Assembly: GCA_012026935.1 (NCBI GenBank)
Contig: VEPI01000145.1
Coordinates: 3,166 to 38,588, forward strand
Origin: Melioribacter sp.
Lineage (GTDB): Bacteria > Bacteroidota > Ignavibacteria > Ignavibacteriales > Melioribacteraceae
DNA length: 35,423 bases
Reading direction: 5' to 3'
Shown: positions 7,372 through 18,518 of the stretch, piece after piece
Layout: each line of letters starts with the position of its first letter
Numbering within the stretch: position 1 is the first letter of the stretch
The notes under the pieces: generated by a model
Database searches by the model: none
The model's input: the letters and a program-made list of their open reading frames with translations, nothing else
What the model was told of the DNA's origin: nothing
Translations under genes and position numbers: made by a program

Positions 7372-9942
7372 TTAATTCCCTGCCCAGCGTATTAACCCTA
7401 ATTCAAAGGGATTAATTAACTGAGGATGTTTTGGAAGTATTCTAAGTGTAAATCCAAATTGCCCGGTATCGTTACATTCAATTTGTCCGCGGTAGGTATA
7501 TTTAACTGCTTTCGTTTTTTTACCAACATGCGACATTGTAATTGAATACTTAGTACCATTCGCACCTTCATCAACTTTTCCATAATAGATCTGCACCTCA
7601 ACATCATCGGGCGTAAGTTCACCAAGTTCCACTTCAGCAAGGATCGGATATTTCAACCCAAACTTTAGATCACCATTTTTTTCTTCTTCAGTAACGCTAA
7701 TGAATTTTACCTTGTTCCAATTTTCATATAAAATACTTTTCCATCGAGAAAATTCTTTTCCCTTTTCCCAATTATTCTTCATAAGGTTCATTCGTTTTTC
7801 ATAAGATTCGAAATAAAACTTCTTAGCATATTCTTCAACCATTCTGTGCGAATTGTATTCTGATCCCAAAGTCTTCATGGAATTTTTCATAATTGAGATC
7901 CAGTTGCGCGGTAGTTTATCTTCACCTCTATTGTAAAATATCGGTACAAGTTCTTTTTCAATAGTTTCGTAAATCAAACGGGATTCAACTTCATCTTGAT
8001 AATCCAAATCGTCATATTCTTCTCTATTGCCAATCCTCCAACCTACATTAGGTGTAAATGCTTCATCCCACCAGCCATCCATAACGCTTAAATTCAAACC
8101 GCCGTTTGCGATAACTTTCATCCCTGAAGTTCCGCTTGCTTCAAACGGACGGCGCGGATTATTCAACCATACATCGCAGCCTGCAACCATATAGCGTGCA
8201 ATATTCATATCATAATTTTCAATGAAAACAATTTTCTTTTTTAAGTGAGGTTCTTTAGATATAGCAATCACTTCTTGAATAAGTTTTTTACACTCTTCAT
8301 CTTTAGGATGAGCTTTACCTGCAATTATAATTTGAACCGGAAAATCTGGATTGCTAAGTATATTGCTCAGACGATCAACATCCTTAAAGATTAGAGTTGC
8401 GCGTTTGTAAGTTGCAAACCTTCTGGCAAATCCAATGGTGAGAGCTTGTACATCTAATACCTCTTTTGCAAAAGCAAGTTCTGAAGCAGAACCTCCGCGT
8501 TCGGAGATTTGTTTTATTAATCTGTTTCTTGCAAAAGCAACTAATCTTTCTCTTCTTCTTTCATGGGTACGCCATAATTCTTCATCGGGCATTTCATCAA
8601 TCCGTTTCCAAGCTTCCTTATCGGAAGGATTCTGCATAAATTTTTCACCAAGGTAACGGTATAACAACTCCTGCATATCGTTCGATAAATGTGAATGAGT
8701 ATGTACGCCGTTTGTAATATAATCTATTGGAATTTCATTAAACGGAACATCAACAAATCCTGACATCCACATTTTCTTCGATACTTGTCCGTGAAGCTTA
8801 CTTACACCGTTAACAAAACCGGCCATATTCATTGCGAGATGAGCCATATTAAAGTTAGTTGCAGGCTTTTCCTTAATGATTGTACCAAGACTGTAGAATA
8901 TTTTGTCGCTAATTTTTAATTCATTTCTATAGTACTGTCCAAAATATCTTTCTACAAGATCATTGGGGAAAATATCTATTCCGGCCGGAACAGGAGTGTG
9001 AGTTGTGAAAACATTTGAATAAAAGCCAATATCTTTTGCTTCATCAAAAGAAAGGTTATTATTTTTTATTAGATGACGGATTCGTTCTAAAGAAAGGAAA
9101 GCTGAATGCCCTTCGTTCATGTGGCAAACGACAGGTTTAATATTCATTGCATCTAATGCGCGAATTCCGCCAATGCCGAGTACAATCTCTTGCTGAATTC
9201 TTGTTTCAATATTTCCGCCATATAATGTGCGTGTAATTTTTCTATCTTCTTCCGAATTTTCAGTAACGTTTGTATCAAGAAGAAATAAAGGAATACGTCC
9301 CACTTGAATTTTCCAAACTTGTAAAACAACTTTTCGTCCCGGAAAATCCATTTCAATTTTTAACGGTTTATTATCTTTATTTGTAACCAAAGATATCGGT
9401 TGATTAAAAAAATCGGTTAACTCGTAACGCTCTTGCTGCCAGCCGTCGTTAGTAAGATATTGTTGAAAATAACCTTCTTTGTAACATAAGCCAATTCCAA
9501 CTAATGGTAGCCCAAGATCACTCGCAGATTTTAAATGATCACCCGAAAGGACACCGAGACCACCAGAATATACTTGCAAGCATTCCGTCAACCCAAATTC
9601 GGCAGAAAAGTAAGCAATAAATTTATCACCGTTATATTTATAATTTTTCTGATACCAGCTTTTCTCTTCAAGATAAACATTGAGATGAACCGAAACACGG
9701 TTCATGTGTGATATAAAGCTATCATCATTTGCTATTTCATTTAATCTATCTTGACTAATCTTACCAAGCATTAATACCGGATTATGATGAGTATCTTCCC
9801 ATAATTTCCGGTCTAATCTTCTGAACAACTCTATTGCGTCATGATTCCATGTCCAGAACAGATTATAAACTATTTCACGCAATGGTTCTAATTTTTCAGG
9901 TAAAGAAGGAATTACATTAAATCTTCCTATATAATTTGCCAT
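7372..9942 (-). CDS. glgP: Alpha-glucan (glycogen) phosphorylase, DUF3417-containing type
   Basis: PLP enzyme releasing glucose-1-phosphate from glycogen or maltodextrin in the cytoplasm. At 856 residues it is the long form of the TIGR02094 group, with the N-terminal DUF3417 block (SLPEKLEPLREIVYNLFWTW) and a C-terminal beta domain (from about 740) absent from classic GlgP. The active-site segment EASGTSGMKVIANGG holds the PLP lysine at about residue 609. Other landmarks are FSAEFGLTE and VCHMNEGHSAF. ATG 9942 is preceded by GGAG at 6-base spacing. A 6-bp dyad lies just upstream of that site (9970-9984). No other glycogen genes are in the window. Confidence 0.95.
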   Translation of the reverse strand: MANYIGRFNVIPSLPEKLEPLREIVYNLFWTWNHDAIELFRRLDRKLWEDTHHNPVLMLGKISQDRLNEIANDDSFISHMNRVSVHLNVYLEEKSWYQKNYKYNGDKFIAYFSAEFGLTECLQVYSGGLGVLSGDHLKSASDLGLPLVGIGLCYKEGYFQQYLTNDGWQQERYELTDFFNQPISLVTNKDNKPLKIEMDFPGRKVVLQVWKIQVGRIPLFLLDTNVTENSEEDRKITRTLYGGNIETRIQQEIVLGIGGIRALDAMNIKPVVCHMNEGHSAFLSLERIRHLIKNNNLSFDEAKDIGFYSNVFTTHTPVPAGIDIFPNDLVERYFGQYYRNELKISDKIFYSLGTIIKEKPATNFNMAHLAMNMAGFVNGVSKLHGQVSKKMWMSGFVDVPFNEIPIDYITNGVHTHSHLSNDMQELLYRYLGEKFMQNPSDKEAWKRIDEMPDEELWRTHERRRERLVAFARNRLIKQISERGGSASELAFAKEVLDVQALTIGFARRFATYKRATLIFKDVDRLSNILSNPDFPVQIIIAGKAHPKDEECKKLIQEVIAISKEPHLKKKIVFIENYDMNIARYMVAGCDVWLNNPRRPFEASGTSGMKVIANGGLNLSVMDGWWDEAFTPNVGWRIGNREEYDDLDYQDEVESRLIYETIEKELVPIFYNRGEDKLPRNWISIMKNSMKTLGSEYNSHRMVEEYAKKFYFESYEKRMNLMKNNWEKGKEFSRWKSILYENWNKVKFISVTEEEKNGDLKFGLKYPILAEVELGELTPDDVEVQIYYGKVDEGANGTKYSITMSHVGKKTKAVKYTYRGQIECNDTGQFGFTLRILPKHPQLINPFELGLIRWAGN

Positions 9943-9963
9943 CCGGTTCTCCGATTGTAAGCG

Positions 9964-9992
9964 AATATCATTTGCTGAGCAAATTTAATATT
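9964..9992 (-). promoter_or_regulatory. Dyad upstream of glgP, candidate operator or leader hairpin
   Basis: ATTTGC (9970-9975) and GCAAAT (9979-9984) form a perfect dyad with a 3-base centre. An outer AATAT/ATATT pair (9964-9968, 9988-9992) extends it imperfectly. It sits about 16 bp upstream of the glgP ribosome binding site, so it could bind a regulator or fold in the leader RNA. The rest of the 288-bp gap to plsY is AT-rich with no clear promoter. Confidence 0.35.
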
Positions 9993-10230
9993 TATTTTTT
10001 GAATAATTAACTATTTCTTAATGAGAGGAATTATTTCAGACCTCATGATGGTAAGATAATCTGTGAATATGACTAATAATCTTAGAGATCCGAGATAACT
10101 AGTTGCGTTTTTTTCTTTCTGGAACAATTTAGTATTTATGAATATAAAAGCAATAAATCATATTTATATAATAGTGTTTTACAACCTAATGATTTTTAGT
10201 AAATTTGCTTTATAACAAGCTCCCGGCATA

Positions 10231-10845
10231 ATGAATTACTTAATTAGTTTAGCAATAGGATACTTAATCGGCTCTTTTCCAACTGCTTTCATTATTTTAA
10301 AAAAGGCTCGTGATCTAGATATAACCCAAACCGGTTCCGGAAATGTAGGCGCGCTAAATTCATTTCGAGTAACAAAATCAAAACGGATTTTTTTATTAGT
10401 CTTAATTATAGATTTCTTAAAAGGTTTTCTAAGTGTAATGTTCTCTGTCCTACTATTTGGACCTGAATTTATTTTTCCAATGCTTAGTATTATTGCAGCA
10501 GTATTTTCACATTGTTATTCCCCATGGATTAATCAAAAAGGCGGTAAAGGTTTAGCAACGGCTACCGGCGGCACATTAGGTTTATCAGTGCCTATTATTA
10601 TAATATGGATTTTTATGTGGAGTGTACTATATCAATTTCGCAGAGATATAAATTTTGCAAGTGTTTATGCTTCAGTTATGACAGCTCTCTCATCAGTTTT
10701 CGGTTTTTCTGTTATGAATAAATTTTCTTACTTCCACGCTCACAGTAAATTTGAATTCGGTTTTCTTGTAACTATTGTGATGTTAATTATAATTTCCAAA
10801 CACTCATCCCCATTAAAAGAAAGATTAATGAAAAAAATAAATTAG
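10231..10845 (+). CDS. plsY: Glycerol-3-phosphate acyltransferase (acyl-phosphate dependent)
   Basis: Integral membrane enzyme transferring acyl groups from acyl-phosphate to glycerol-3-phosphate, the first step of phospholipid synthesis. The 204-residue length and five hydrophobic segments are typical. Family motif 1 appears as GSFPTAFII, motif 2 as TQTGSGNVGALNSFRV (usual GSGNPGATN, so Pro and Ala-Thr are altered), DFLKG follows, and motif 3 is NQKGGKGLATATGG. The substitutions mark a divergent PlsY but the glycine and lysine framework is intact. No ribosome binding site is evident before ATG 10231. The protease gene follows after 9 bp. Confidence 0.87.
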   Translation: MNYLISLAIGYLIGSFPTAFIILKKARDLDITQTGSGNVGALNSFRVTKSKRIFLLVLIIDFLKGFLSVMFSVLLFGPEFIFPMLSIIAAVFSHCYSPWINQKGGKGLATATGGTLGLSVPIIIIWIFMWSVLYQFRRDINFASVYASVMTALSSVFGFSVMNKFSYFHAHSKFEFGFLVTIVMLIIISKHSSPLKERLMKKIN

Positions 10846-10854
10846 GAATTAACT

Positions 10855-12048
10855 ATGAATAGATTTAAACATATTCTTTTTTCATCTGCTGTTACACTAA
10901 TTATAGCGTCTGTTGTTTTTACAATCTTTATTAAGAACGATTCGACGAGTAGCAATTATCTTAGTTCAATTTTAAATCAACCCTCATCAAATAATTTACT
11001 GCGTCAACAAATAAATTCTACATTAGATAGTGAGAGACAAAATATTATTACTAAAACTGTTGCTGAAGTTAGTCCTGCTATTGTTGGAATAAATGTAACA
11101 GAACTACGACAATACCGTGATCCACTTAGTACGGATCCATTCTGGAGACAGTTTTACGGTGATAGAGTTTATAACCAACAAGTAAAAAGTCTTGGGAGTG
11201 GAGCGATAATAACATCAGATGGATATATATTAACTAATGATCACGTAGCAGGTGCCGCAATAGAAACAATTGTTACTCTTACAGATGGAAGGCAATATAA
11301 CGCTAAAGTAGTTGGCAGTGATAAAATATCTGATGTTTGCCTTCTCAAAATTGATGCGAAAGATCTCCCCTATATTAAATTTGGAAATTCCGATAATATA
11401 ATTATAGGCGAGTGGGCAATTGCACTTGGCAATCCCTTTGGACTCTTTGATATTAATGATAAACCAACCGTAACTGTTGGTGTTATTAGCTCAACCGGAA
11501 TGAATATTGGGACAATGGATGACCGTACATATCTAAACATGCTTCAAACAGATGCGGCGATTAACAGTGGAAACAGCGGCGGGCCTTTAGTTAATGCTGT
11601 TGGTGAGTTTATAGGAATGAATACTCTTATATTACAATCTCAAGATGCACAACGATATGGATTAAATTTTGGAAGTATTGGAGTTGGTTTTGCGATACCT
11701 GTAAATAAAATCAAAAAAGTTGTAGCTGAATTAAAGGAAAAAGGGAAAGTTGATCGCGATTTTTGGACAGGTTTAAGTATACTTACTATAAATGAATCAA
11801 TAGCTAAAACTTACAATTTGAAATCATCAAGAGGCGTTGTAGTTACACAGGTAGCAAAAAATTCACCTGCATCTAAGGCAGGACTTTTAATTGAAGACAT
11901 TATTACGGGAATTAATGATTTTAAAATTAATGACGACATCACATTGATTGGAATATTTCAGGAATACAGAACTGGAGATTTAGTAAAAATCAAAATACTC
12001 AGAGATGGAAAAGAGCAAGTCCTTACTATGAAATTGGAGAGGAAATAA
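10855..12048 (+). CDS. HtrA/Deg-type periplasmic serine protease, membrane anchored
   Basis: Trypsin-fold quality-control protease. Residues 6-26 form an N-terminal anchor or signal segment. The protease domain spans about 60-295 with the full triad: H130 in LTNDHVAG, D160 in ISDVCLLKID, and S241 in INSGNSGGPLVN. One PDZ domain follows at about 305-395 (RGVVVTQVAKNSPASKAGL). With a single PDZ and 397 residues it is DegS-like in architecture, although a free DegQ-like role is possible. The ATG has AGGA upstream. The TAA stop abuts the purB ATG with no gap, so these two are coupled. No sigma-E or RseA gene is nearby. Confidence 0.92.
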   Translation: MNRFKHILFSSAVTLIIASVVFTIFIKNDSTSSNYLSSILNQPSSNNLLRQQINSTLDSERQNIITKTVAEVSPAIVGINVTELRQYRDPLSTDPFWRQFYGDRVYNQQVKSLGSGAIITSDGYILTNDHVAGAAIETIVTLTDGRQYNAKVVGSDKISDVCLLKIDAKDLPYIKFGNSDNIIIGEWAIALGNPFGLFDINDKPTVTVGVISSTGMNIGTMDDRTYLNMLQTDAAINSGNSGGPLVNAVGEFIGMNTLILQSQDAQRYGLNFGSIGVGFAIPVNKIKKVVAELKEKGKVDRDFWTGLSILTINESIAKTYNLKSSRGVVVTQVAKNSPASKAGLLIEDIITGINDFKINDDITLIGIFQEYRTGDLVKIKILRDGKEQVLTMKLERK

Positions 12049-13350
12049 ATGATAGAGAGATACACTCGTCCCGAGATGGGAAAGATTTGGAATGACCAAT
12101 TCAAATTAGAAACTTGGTTGAAGATTGAGATTCTTGCTTGTGAAGCTCGTGCAAAAATGGGAGAAATTTCTAAATCTGATTTTGAACAAATAAAGAATAA
12201 ATCCAAATTTGATCTCAAACGAGTGTTGGAAATTGAAGAAACTACAAAGCACGATGTAATTGCATTTTTAACAAATGTAGCTGAAAATGTTGGTCCCACT
12301 TCCAGACATATCCATTATGGAATGACATCTTCAGATGTATTGGATACTGCTCTAGCTATTCAAATGAAAACAGCCGGTGAACTTCTTCTAAAAGATTTAA
12401 ATGAATTAAAACTAGTTTTAAAAAAACGTGCAATTGAACATAAAAAAACTATTTGTGTGGGAAGAAGCCATGGGATCCATGCAGAAGCTTATTCAATGGG
12501 TTTGAAATTTGCTCTTTGGTTTGAAGAAGCAAAAAGAAATATCGAACGCCTTCAGCGTGCAATTGATTCAGTTAGTACAGGAAAAATTTCCGGTGCAGTC
12601 GGAACTTTTGAACATCTTTCTCCAAATGTTGAAGAATATGTTTGTAAAAAACTCGGTTTGAAACCAGAACCAGTTGCAACACAAGTTGTGCAAAGAGATC
12701 GTCACGCAGAATTCATTTCAGTGCTTGCAATAATTGGTTCTTCATTAGAAAAAATTGCAATCGAAATTCGACACCTTCAGAGAACAGAAGTGTTGGAAGC
12801 AGAAGAATATTTTTCAAAAGGTCAAAAAGGTTCTTCGGCAATGCCTCATAAAAGAAATCCTATTGTGAGCGAAAGAATTACCGGCATTGCAAGAATCCTT
12901 CGTGGAAACTCCATTGCAGCTTTAGAAAATGTATCTCTCTGGCATGAACGTGATATTTCCCATTCATCTGTTGAACGTGTTATTATTCCAGATTCTTGTA
13001 TTGCACTTGATTATGCTTTAGGGCTTACAATAAAACTAATAGATAATTTAATTATCTATCCGGAAAACATGCTGAAGAATCTTAATCTCACCCGCGGATT
13101 AATCTTCTCCCAAACTGTACTGCTTAAACTTACTGAGAAAGGAATGTCGCGTGAAGATGCTTACCAGATAGTTCAAACCTCTGCCATGAAAGTCTGGGAG
13201 GATTCCTCTAAGAATCTCAAAGACGAACTATCAAATTCGCCTGAAGTTAAAAAATTCTTATCCAATAAAGAGATTGGGGAGTTATTCGATACTAGTAAAC
13301 TCTTGAAGAATATTGATCATATTTTTAAGAGATCAGTAAACCTTAATTAA
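12049..13350 (+). CDS. purB: Adenylosuccinate lyase
   Basis: Cleaves SAICAR to AICAR and adenylosuccinate to AMP in purine synthesis; cytoplasmic tetramer of the fumarase/aspartase superfamily. The signature GSSAMPHKRNP is at 261-271 with the flexible-loop catalytic Ser. GRSHGIHAEAYSMG (138-151) holds the catalytic His 141, TKHDVIAF (67-74) a substrate His, and GMTSSDVLDTA (91-101) the first conserved block. At 433 residues it is the short Bacillus/Thermotoga-type enzyme. GGAGAGG inside the end of the protease gene is the ribosome binding site. Confidence 0.96.
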   Translation: MIERYTRPEMGKIWNDQFKLETWLKIEILACEARAKMGEISKSDFEQIKNKSKFDLKRVLEIEETTKHDVIAFLTNVAENVGPTSRHIHYGMTSSDVLDTALAIQMKTAGELLLKDLNELKLVLKKRAIEHKKTICVGRSHGIHAEAYSMGLKFALWFEEAKRNIERLQRAIDSVSTGKISGAVGTFEHLSPNVEEYVCKKLGLKPEPVATQVVQRDRHAEFISVLAIIGSSLEKIAIEIRHLQRTEVLEAEEYFSKGQKGSSAMPHKRNPIVSERITGIARILRGNSIAALENVSLWHERDISHSSVERVIIPDSCIALDYALGLTIKLIDNLIIYPENMLKNLNLTRGLIFSQTVLLKLTEKGMSREDAYQIVQTSAMKVWEDSSKNLKDELSNSPEVKKFLSNKEIGELFDTSKLLKNIDHIFKRSVNLN

Positions 13351-13425
13351 TCTAATCCTACTAAGAGACAGAAAACTATCTCCCTTTCACTTTTTCCTTC
13401 ATTTTTGTCAATTTTCTAATATTTC

Positions 13426-13454
13426 TTGACAAATTATTTTTCCTTCAATATATT
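13426..13454 (+). promoter_or_regulatory. Sigma-70-type promoter of groES-groEL
   Basis: TTGACA (13426-13431) and TATATT (13449-13454) are separated by exactly 17 bp, five of six -10 bases matching consensus. The CIRCE operator begins at the end of the -10 box, so repressor binding would block transcription. Confidence 0.75.
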
Positions 13455-13479
13455 GGCACTCGCTAATTTAGAGTGCTAA
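13453..13479 (+). promoter_or_regulatory. CIRCE operator (HrcA binding site)
   Basis: TTGGCACTC (13453-13461), 9-bp spacer, GAGTGCTAA (13471-13479). It matches the CIRCE consensus TTAGCACTC-N9-GAGTGCTAA at 17 of 18 arm positions. It implies HrcA repression released on heat shock. hrcA itself is not in the window. Confidence 0.95.
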
Positions 13480-13487
13480 TCAAATAA

Positions 13488-13805
<318 letters not shown>

Positions 13806-13816
13806 AAAAAGTTTGA

Positions 13817-15469
<1,653 letters not shown>

Positions 15470-15490
15470 GAGTTAATATTCAATGTTATG

Positions 15491-15521
15491 AAAAAACCCC
15501 GATGGCAAGTCGGGGTTTTTT
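15491..15521. terminator. Bidirectional intrinsic terminator between groEL and the uxs gene
   Basis: AAAAAACCCCGA (15491-15502) pairs perfectly with TCGGGGTTTTTT (15510-15521) around a 7-base loop. The run of six T after the GC stem on one strand is mirrored by A6 before it, so it serves the converging genes on both strands. Confidence 0.92.
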
Positions 15522-15553
15522 ATAAACTGTTTTCAGAAAAAAAATCTGTTACC

Positions 15554-16498
15554 TTACTTCATCAATTCCCTCTTAAAATATTCTAAAGTAATTCTAAGTC
15601 CATCTTCCCTACTTACTCTCGGCTCCCATCCCAAGACTGATTTTGCTTTACTTATATCTGGTTGACGAACTTTTGGATCATCTGTTGGTAATTCTTTATA
15701 AATAATTTTGCTTTTAGAATTAGTTAAGCGAATTACTTCTTTGGCAAAATCTTCGATAGTAATTTCATTTGGGTTACCAATATTTACAGGTAAAGTCTCA
15801 TGTGATAATAACAGCTTAAAAATTCCATCAACCAAATCATCAACATAACAGAAACTTCTAGTTTGCAAGCCATCACCAAACACAGTAATATCTTCATTCT
15901 TCAAAGCTTGAGAAATAAAAGCCGGTAACGCACGACCATCATCAAGACGCATTCTGGAACCATAGGTGTTGAATATTCGAACTATTCTAGTATCAAGATT
16001 ATGAAAGTTATGATAAGCCATCGTTAATGCTTCAGCAAATCGTTTTGCTTCATCGTATACACCACGTGGACCCACAGGATTTACATTGCCCCAATAGTCC
16101 TCGCTTTGAGGATGAATAAGAGGGTCACCATAAACTTCTGATGTTGAAGCTAAAAGAAATGTTGCTTTTTTTTCTTTGGCCAAACCGAGAGCTTTGTGTG
16201 TGCCGAGTGAACCAACCTTTAACGTCTGAATGGGATATTTTAAATAATCAATTGGACTTGCCGGAGACGCAAAGTGTAGGATAAAGTCAACGTCAGAAGA
16301 AATTTGTATAAAATTTGTTACATCTAAATTTATATACTGAAAATTTTTATTTGTTACTAAATGTTCAATATTTTCAAATCGACCCGTGAGTAAATTATCT
16401 ATACAAATAACTTTGATATCTTCATCTATAAGCTTATCACAAAGATGAGAACCAAGAAAACCTGCACCCCCGGTAACTACAGCAACTTTTTTTTCCAT
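15554..16498 (-). CDS. UDP-glucuronate decarboxylase (UDP-xylose synthase type), extended SDR
   Basis: NAD-dependent conversion of UDP-glucuronate to UDP-xylose (or the keto-pentose) for surface glycans. NAD-binding GGAGFLG is at 10-16. The catalytic block TSEVYGDP (119-126) is followed by [20 protein letters not shown], with Y148 and K152. The [11 protein letters not shown] form is diagnostic of UXS within the extended SDRs, as is [13 protein letters not shown] (213-225). At 314 residues it is a full-length single-domain enzyme. No ribosome binding site is obvious before ATG 16498. It lies 82 bp downstream of ftsX on the same strand and ends at the shared terminator. Confidence 0.88.
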   Translation of the reverse strand: MEKKVAVVTGGAGFLGSHLCDKLIDEDIKVICIDNLLTGRFENIEHLVTNKNFQYINLDVTNFIQISSDVDFILHFASPASPIDYLKYPIQTLKVGSLGTHKALGLAKEKKATFLLASTSEVYGDPLIHPQSEDYWGNVNPVGPRGVYDEAKRFAEALTMAYHNFHNLDTRIVRIFNTYGSRMRLDDGRALPAFISQALKNEDITVFGDGLQTRSFCYVDDLVDGIFKLLLSHETLPVNIGNPNEITIEDFAKEVIRLTNSKSKIIYKELPTDDPKVRQPDISKAKSVLGWEPRVSREDGLRITLEYFKRELMK

Positions 16499-16580
16499 TT
16501 GCAGTATTTTTACACGACTTTTCTTAAAGTAATTTGGCTATAACCGAATATTAAGATTAAAATTTTTAATACTTTCTTTA

Positions 16581-17447
16581 TTACTCTTCGAGCAAACGAG
16601 AAATCTTTAATGATGAAATAAAACTACCAATAAAACCTAATGCGAGTCCGATTAACAAAATAATTAAATTCATTAATTTGATCGGATTAATAAAATTAAA
16701 ATTAATAAAAACCTTAGCCAATAAAATCGAAATAACGCTTAATAAAAGAATACAAATAAGAGATGATATAAAACCAATTATAATACCATTTAATATCAGT
16801 GGAATTTTCATCGTACTAATTTGAGCACCAACTAATTTCATTGTTAGATAATGATTTCTATTACCATACATCTGTATTTTATTATTACTGTAGACGAGAT
16901 AAGTTGCTAAAAGTATTAGTGTAATTGATAGGAAATAAATTACATATTCAAATGATTTTAATAAATTCAAAATCCGCAGAACTGTTTTGTAATCATAAAT
17001 AACTTCTGTAACACCCTTCATTTTTCTAATTTGATCAGTTAACTGTTCAATATTCGTTTCATTCAACGGTTGCGGTTTGAATTTAACAACAAAAGAATTC
17101 GGTAAGGGATTCTCATCAAGCACTGATCTAAAATCCTGACCGGTTTCTTTGACAAAATTTATTACTGCTTGATCCTTATTAACAAACGCAACTGATTGAA
17201 CTGATATGATTTTTTGAATTTCAACTTTTAAATCATCAATTTCATTTTGACTTAAATTTTCATTTAGATAAACATTTACCTCAATAGATTGTTTTATTTG
17301 ATCGGAGAACTTATTTGCGCTGAATACAAGAAAAATTGAAATAGTGCTTAAGATTACTGCAATAGTAGTTATAGTTATTGTAATTGCAGTAGCAAGAGAT
17401 GATTTTCTAAATATTCTAAATGCCTCTCGGAAATAAAATATTATCAT
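16581..17447 (-). CDS. ftsX: Cell division permease-like protein FtsX
   Basis: Four-helix membrane protein that with the ATPase FtsE activates septal peptidoglycan hydrolases. It has a cytoplasmic N-terminus (YFREAFRIFRKSSLAT), helix 1 at about 18-42, an extracytoplasmic loop at 45-160 containing the family's NPLPNSFVVKF motif, and three C-terminal helices (about 165-190, 215-245, 255-280) ending in a basic cytoplasmic tail. Its length of 288 is normal. It begins 5 bp after the upstream lipoprotein stop and is the last gene of the ybaB-recR run. ftsE is not adjacent, unlike the usual ftsEX pair. Confidence 0.88.
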   Translation of the reverse strand: MIIFYFREAFRIFRKSSLATAITITITTIAVILSTISIFLVFSANKFSDQIKQSIEVNVYLNENLSQNEIDDLKVEIQKIISVQSVAFVNKDQAVINFVKETGQDFRSVLDENPLPNSFVVKFKPQPLNETNIEQLTDQIRKMKGVTEVIYDYKTVLRILNLLKSFEYVIYFLSITLILLATYLVYSNNKIQMYGNRNHYLTMKLVGAQISTMKIPLILNGIIIGFISSLICILLLSVISILLAKVFINFNFINPIKLMNLIILLIGLALGFIGSFISSLKISRLLEE

Positions 17448-17452
17448 AAGTT

Positions 17453-17950
17453 TTAAAAATTTGATTCATCAGCCCAGCGGAGTATTTTCCATTTTTTATT
17501 TTCGTCTTTAGCGAGAGTTAAATTTACTCTACCGTCCACAAAAATAATATCCGTTGGGTTAAATGTTATTGTTAAATTAAAACTTCTTATTATTCTTGTT
17601 GAATCACCAGTCATTGAAACTATATTATTCCAAATTAGATCCAACCGTTGAGAATTTTGGAACAGACCATTCGTAACTTTCATTTCATCCTCTCGTCCCC
17701 AGGAAATATCAGCTCCAAGATCGTAATCACGGTACGTAAATGTAAAGTTTTTATCTAATACCTGTCTATAAATCAGCGTGTCTTTAAATGTATAGGCATA
17801 TTGAAAATTTTGGAATACTCCTCCAATATCAGTTTGGCCGCTTATTAATCCTTCATTGCTTCCCAGATTTTCATCAATGCTTGGAGCAAACGGATTGATG
17901 CAGCTGTTCGCCGCAAAAATTATTAAACAGTAAAAGAATATCCGTTTAAT
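17453..17950 (-). CDS. NTF2-like lipoprotein with probable ATT start codon
   Basis: An open frame of 165 codons with no ATG, GTG or TTG at its head. I place the start at ATT 17950. GGGAGG lies 4 bases upstream, encoded in the last codons of the preceding gene, and ATT overlaps that gene's TAA by one base (ATTAA). Reading ATT as Met gives a textbook lipoprotein signal: MKR, hydrophobic IFFYCLIIF, lipobox AANS-C17. The first internal ATG (17683) would remove the signal and half the fold. The mature part, with RQVLDKNFTF, SWGREDEM and KWKILRWADE, has the spacing of NTF2/SnoaL-like domains and parallels the upstream lipoprotein. Its role is unknown; position before ftsX suggests an envelope function. 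Confidence 0.75.
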   Translation of the reverse strand: MKRIFFYCLIIFAANSCINPFAPSIDENLGSNEGLISGQTDIGGVFQNFQYAYTFKDTLIYRQVLDKNFTFTYRDYDLGADISWGREDEMKVTNGLFQNSQRLDLIWNNIVSMTGDSTRIIRSFNLTITFNPTDIIFVDGRVNLTLAKDENKKWKILRWADESNF

Positions 17951-18518
17951 ACAACCTCCCTTTTAATTCACTCCAACTTGAATAATTATCTTTTCGTAAA
18001 TCATACCATTCGCCAATTACCCATTGATTTCTACTATCCAAATAAATTTTAAATTGAACGGAACCCTTGTACTCACCAGAAATTGTTTGATCATTTGCCA
18101 GAAAAGACAGTGAATAATCATACTGATAAACAGCACTATCTCCAAGTTGTGTATTGTTGCCGTTGCTTAATGTAAGAGTAATTGATTGACCGTCTTTTGA
18201 TCTTGCTTTCATATTTTTAAAATACTGTGTTTCTGAATCTATGTTCCAACCGATCAATCCCGGGTATTGCGATACAAGGCCTGCCGCTGCTATGAACTTA
18301 AATTTTCTATTTGAAAATGAAGGATCTACAAAACAAATTAAATAATTCTCTAAGATTTTATTCTGTATGGATGAAACAAAATTACCGAATAATATATCCG
18401 GCGTTGTTGCGGGTATATTACTATTTCCTACTGTATTGGGTTGTTCGGGATCTCTCGTTGTTAAAATATCACATGAGATAAGAGAGAACATTAAAAATGC
18501 AATTATTATCTTTTTCAT
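17946..18518 (-). CDS. NTF2-like lipoprotein, paralogue of the next gene
   Basis: A 190-residue exported lipoprotein: MKK, hydrophobic IIIAFLMFS, lipobox LIS-C16. A flexible linker rich in Thr, Pro and Asn (20-40) follows. The globular part has ILENYLICFVDPSFSNRKF near its start, a central acidic-amide loop, and QWVIGEWYDLRKD near the end. The order of features is the same as in the following lipoprotein, suggesting tandem duplication and divergence; the fold call is by pattern, not alignment. Its start overlaps the methyltransferase stop (ATGA), and its own end supplies the ribosome binding site and start overlap for the next gene. Ligand and partner are unknown. Confidence 0.75.
   Translation of the reverse strand: MKKIIIAFLMFSLISCDILTTRDPEQPNTVGNSNIPATTPDILFGNFVSSIQNKILENYLICFVDPSFSNRKFKFIAAAGLVSQYPGLIGWNIDSETQYFKNMKARSKDGQSITLTLSNGNNTQLGDSAVYQYDYSLSFLANDQTISGEYKGSVQFKIYLDSRNQWVIGEWYDLRKDNYSSWSELKGRLY

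Noticed and set aside
13351-13425. Weak stem GAGACAG/CTATCTC after purB as terminator
   Set aside because: Only about six pairs with a mismatch and a pyrimidine mix rather than a T-run; too weak to call.
17453-17683. A 76-residue gene starting at the internal ATG 17683
   Set aside because: The same frame is open upstream to 17962 and encodes a complete lipoprotein signal, so the short form is a truncation of the real gene.
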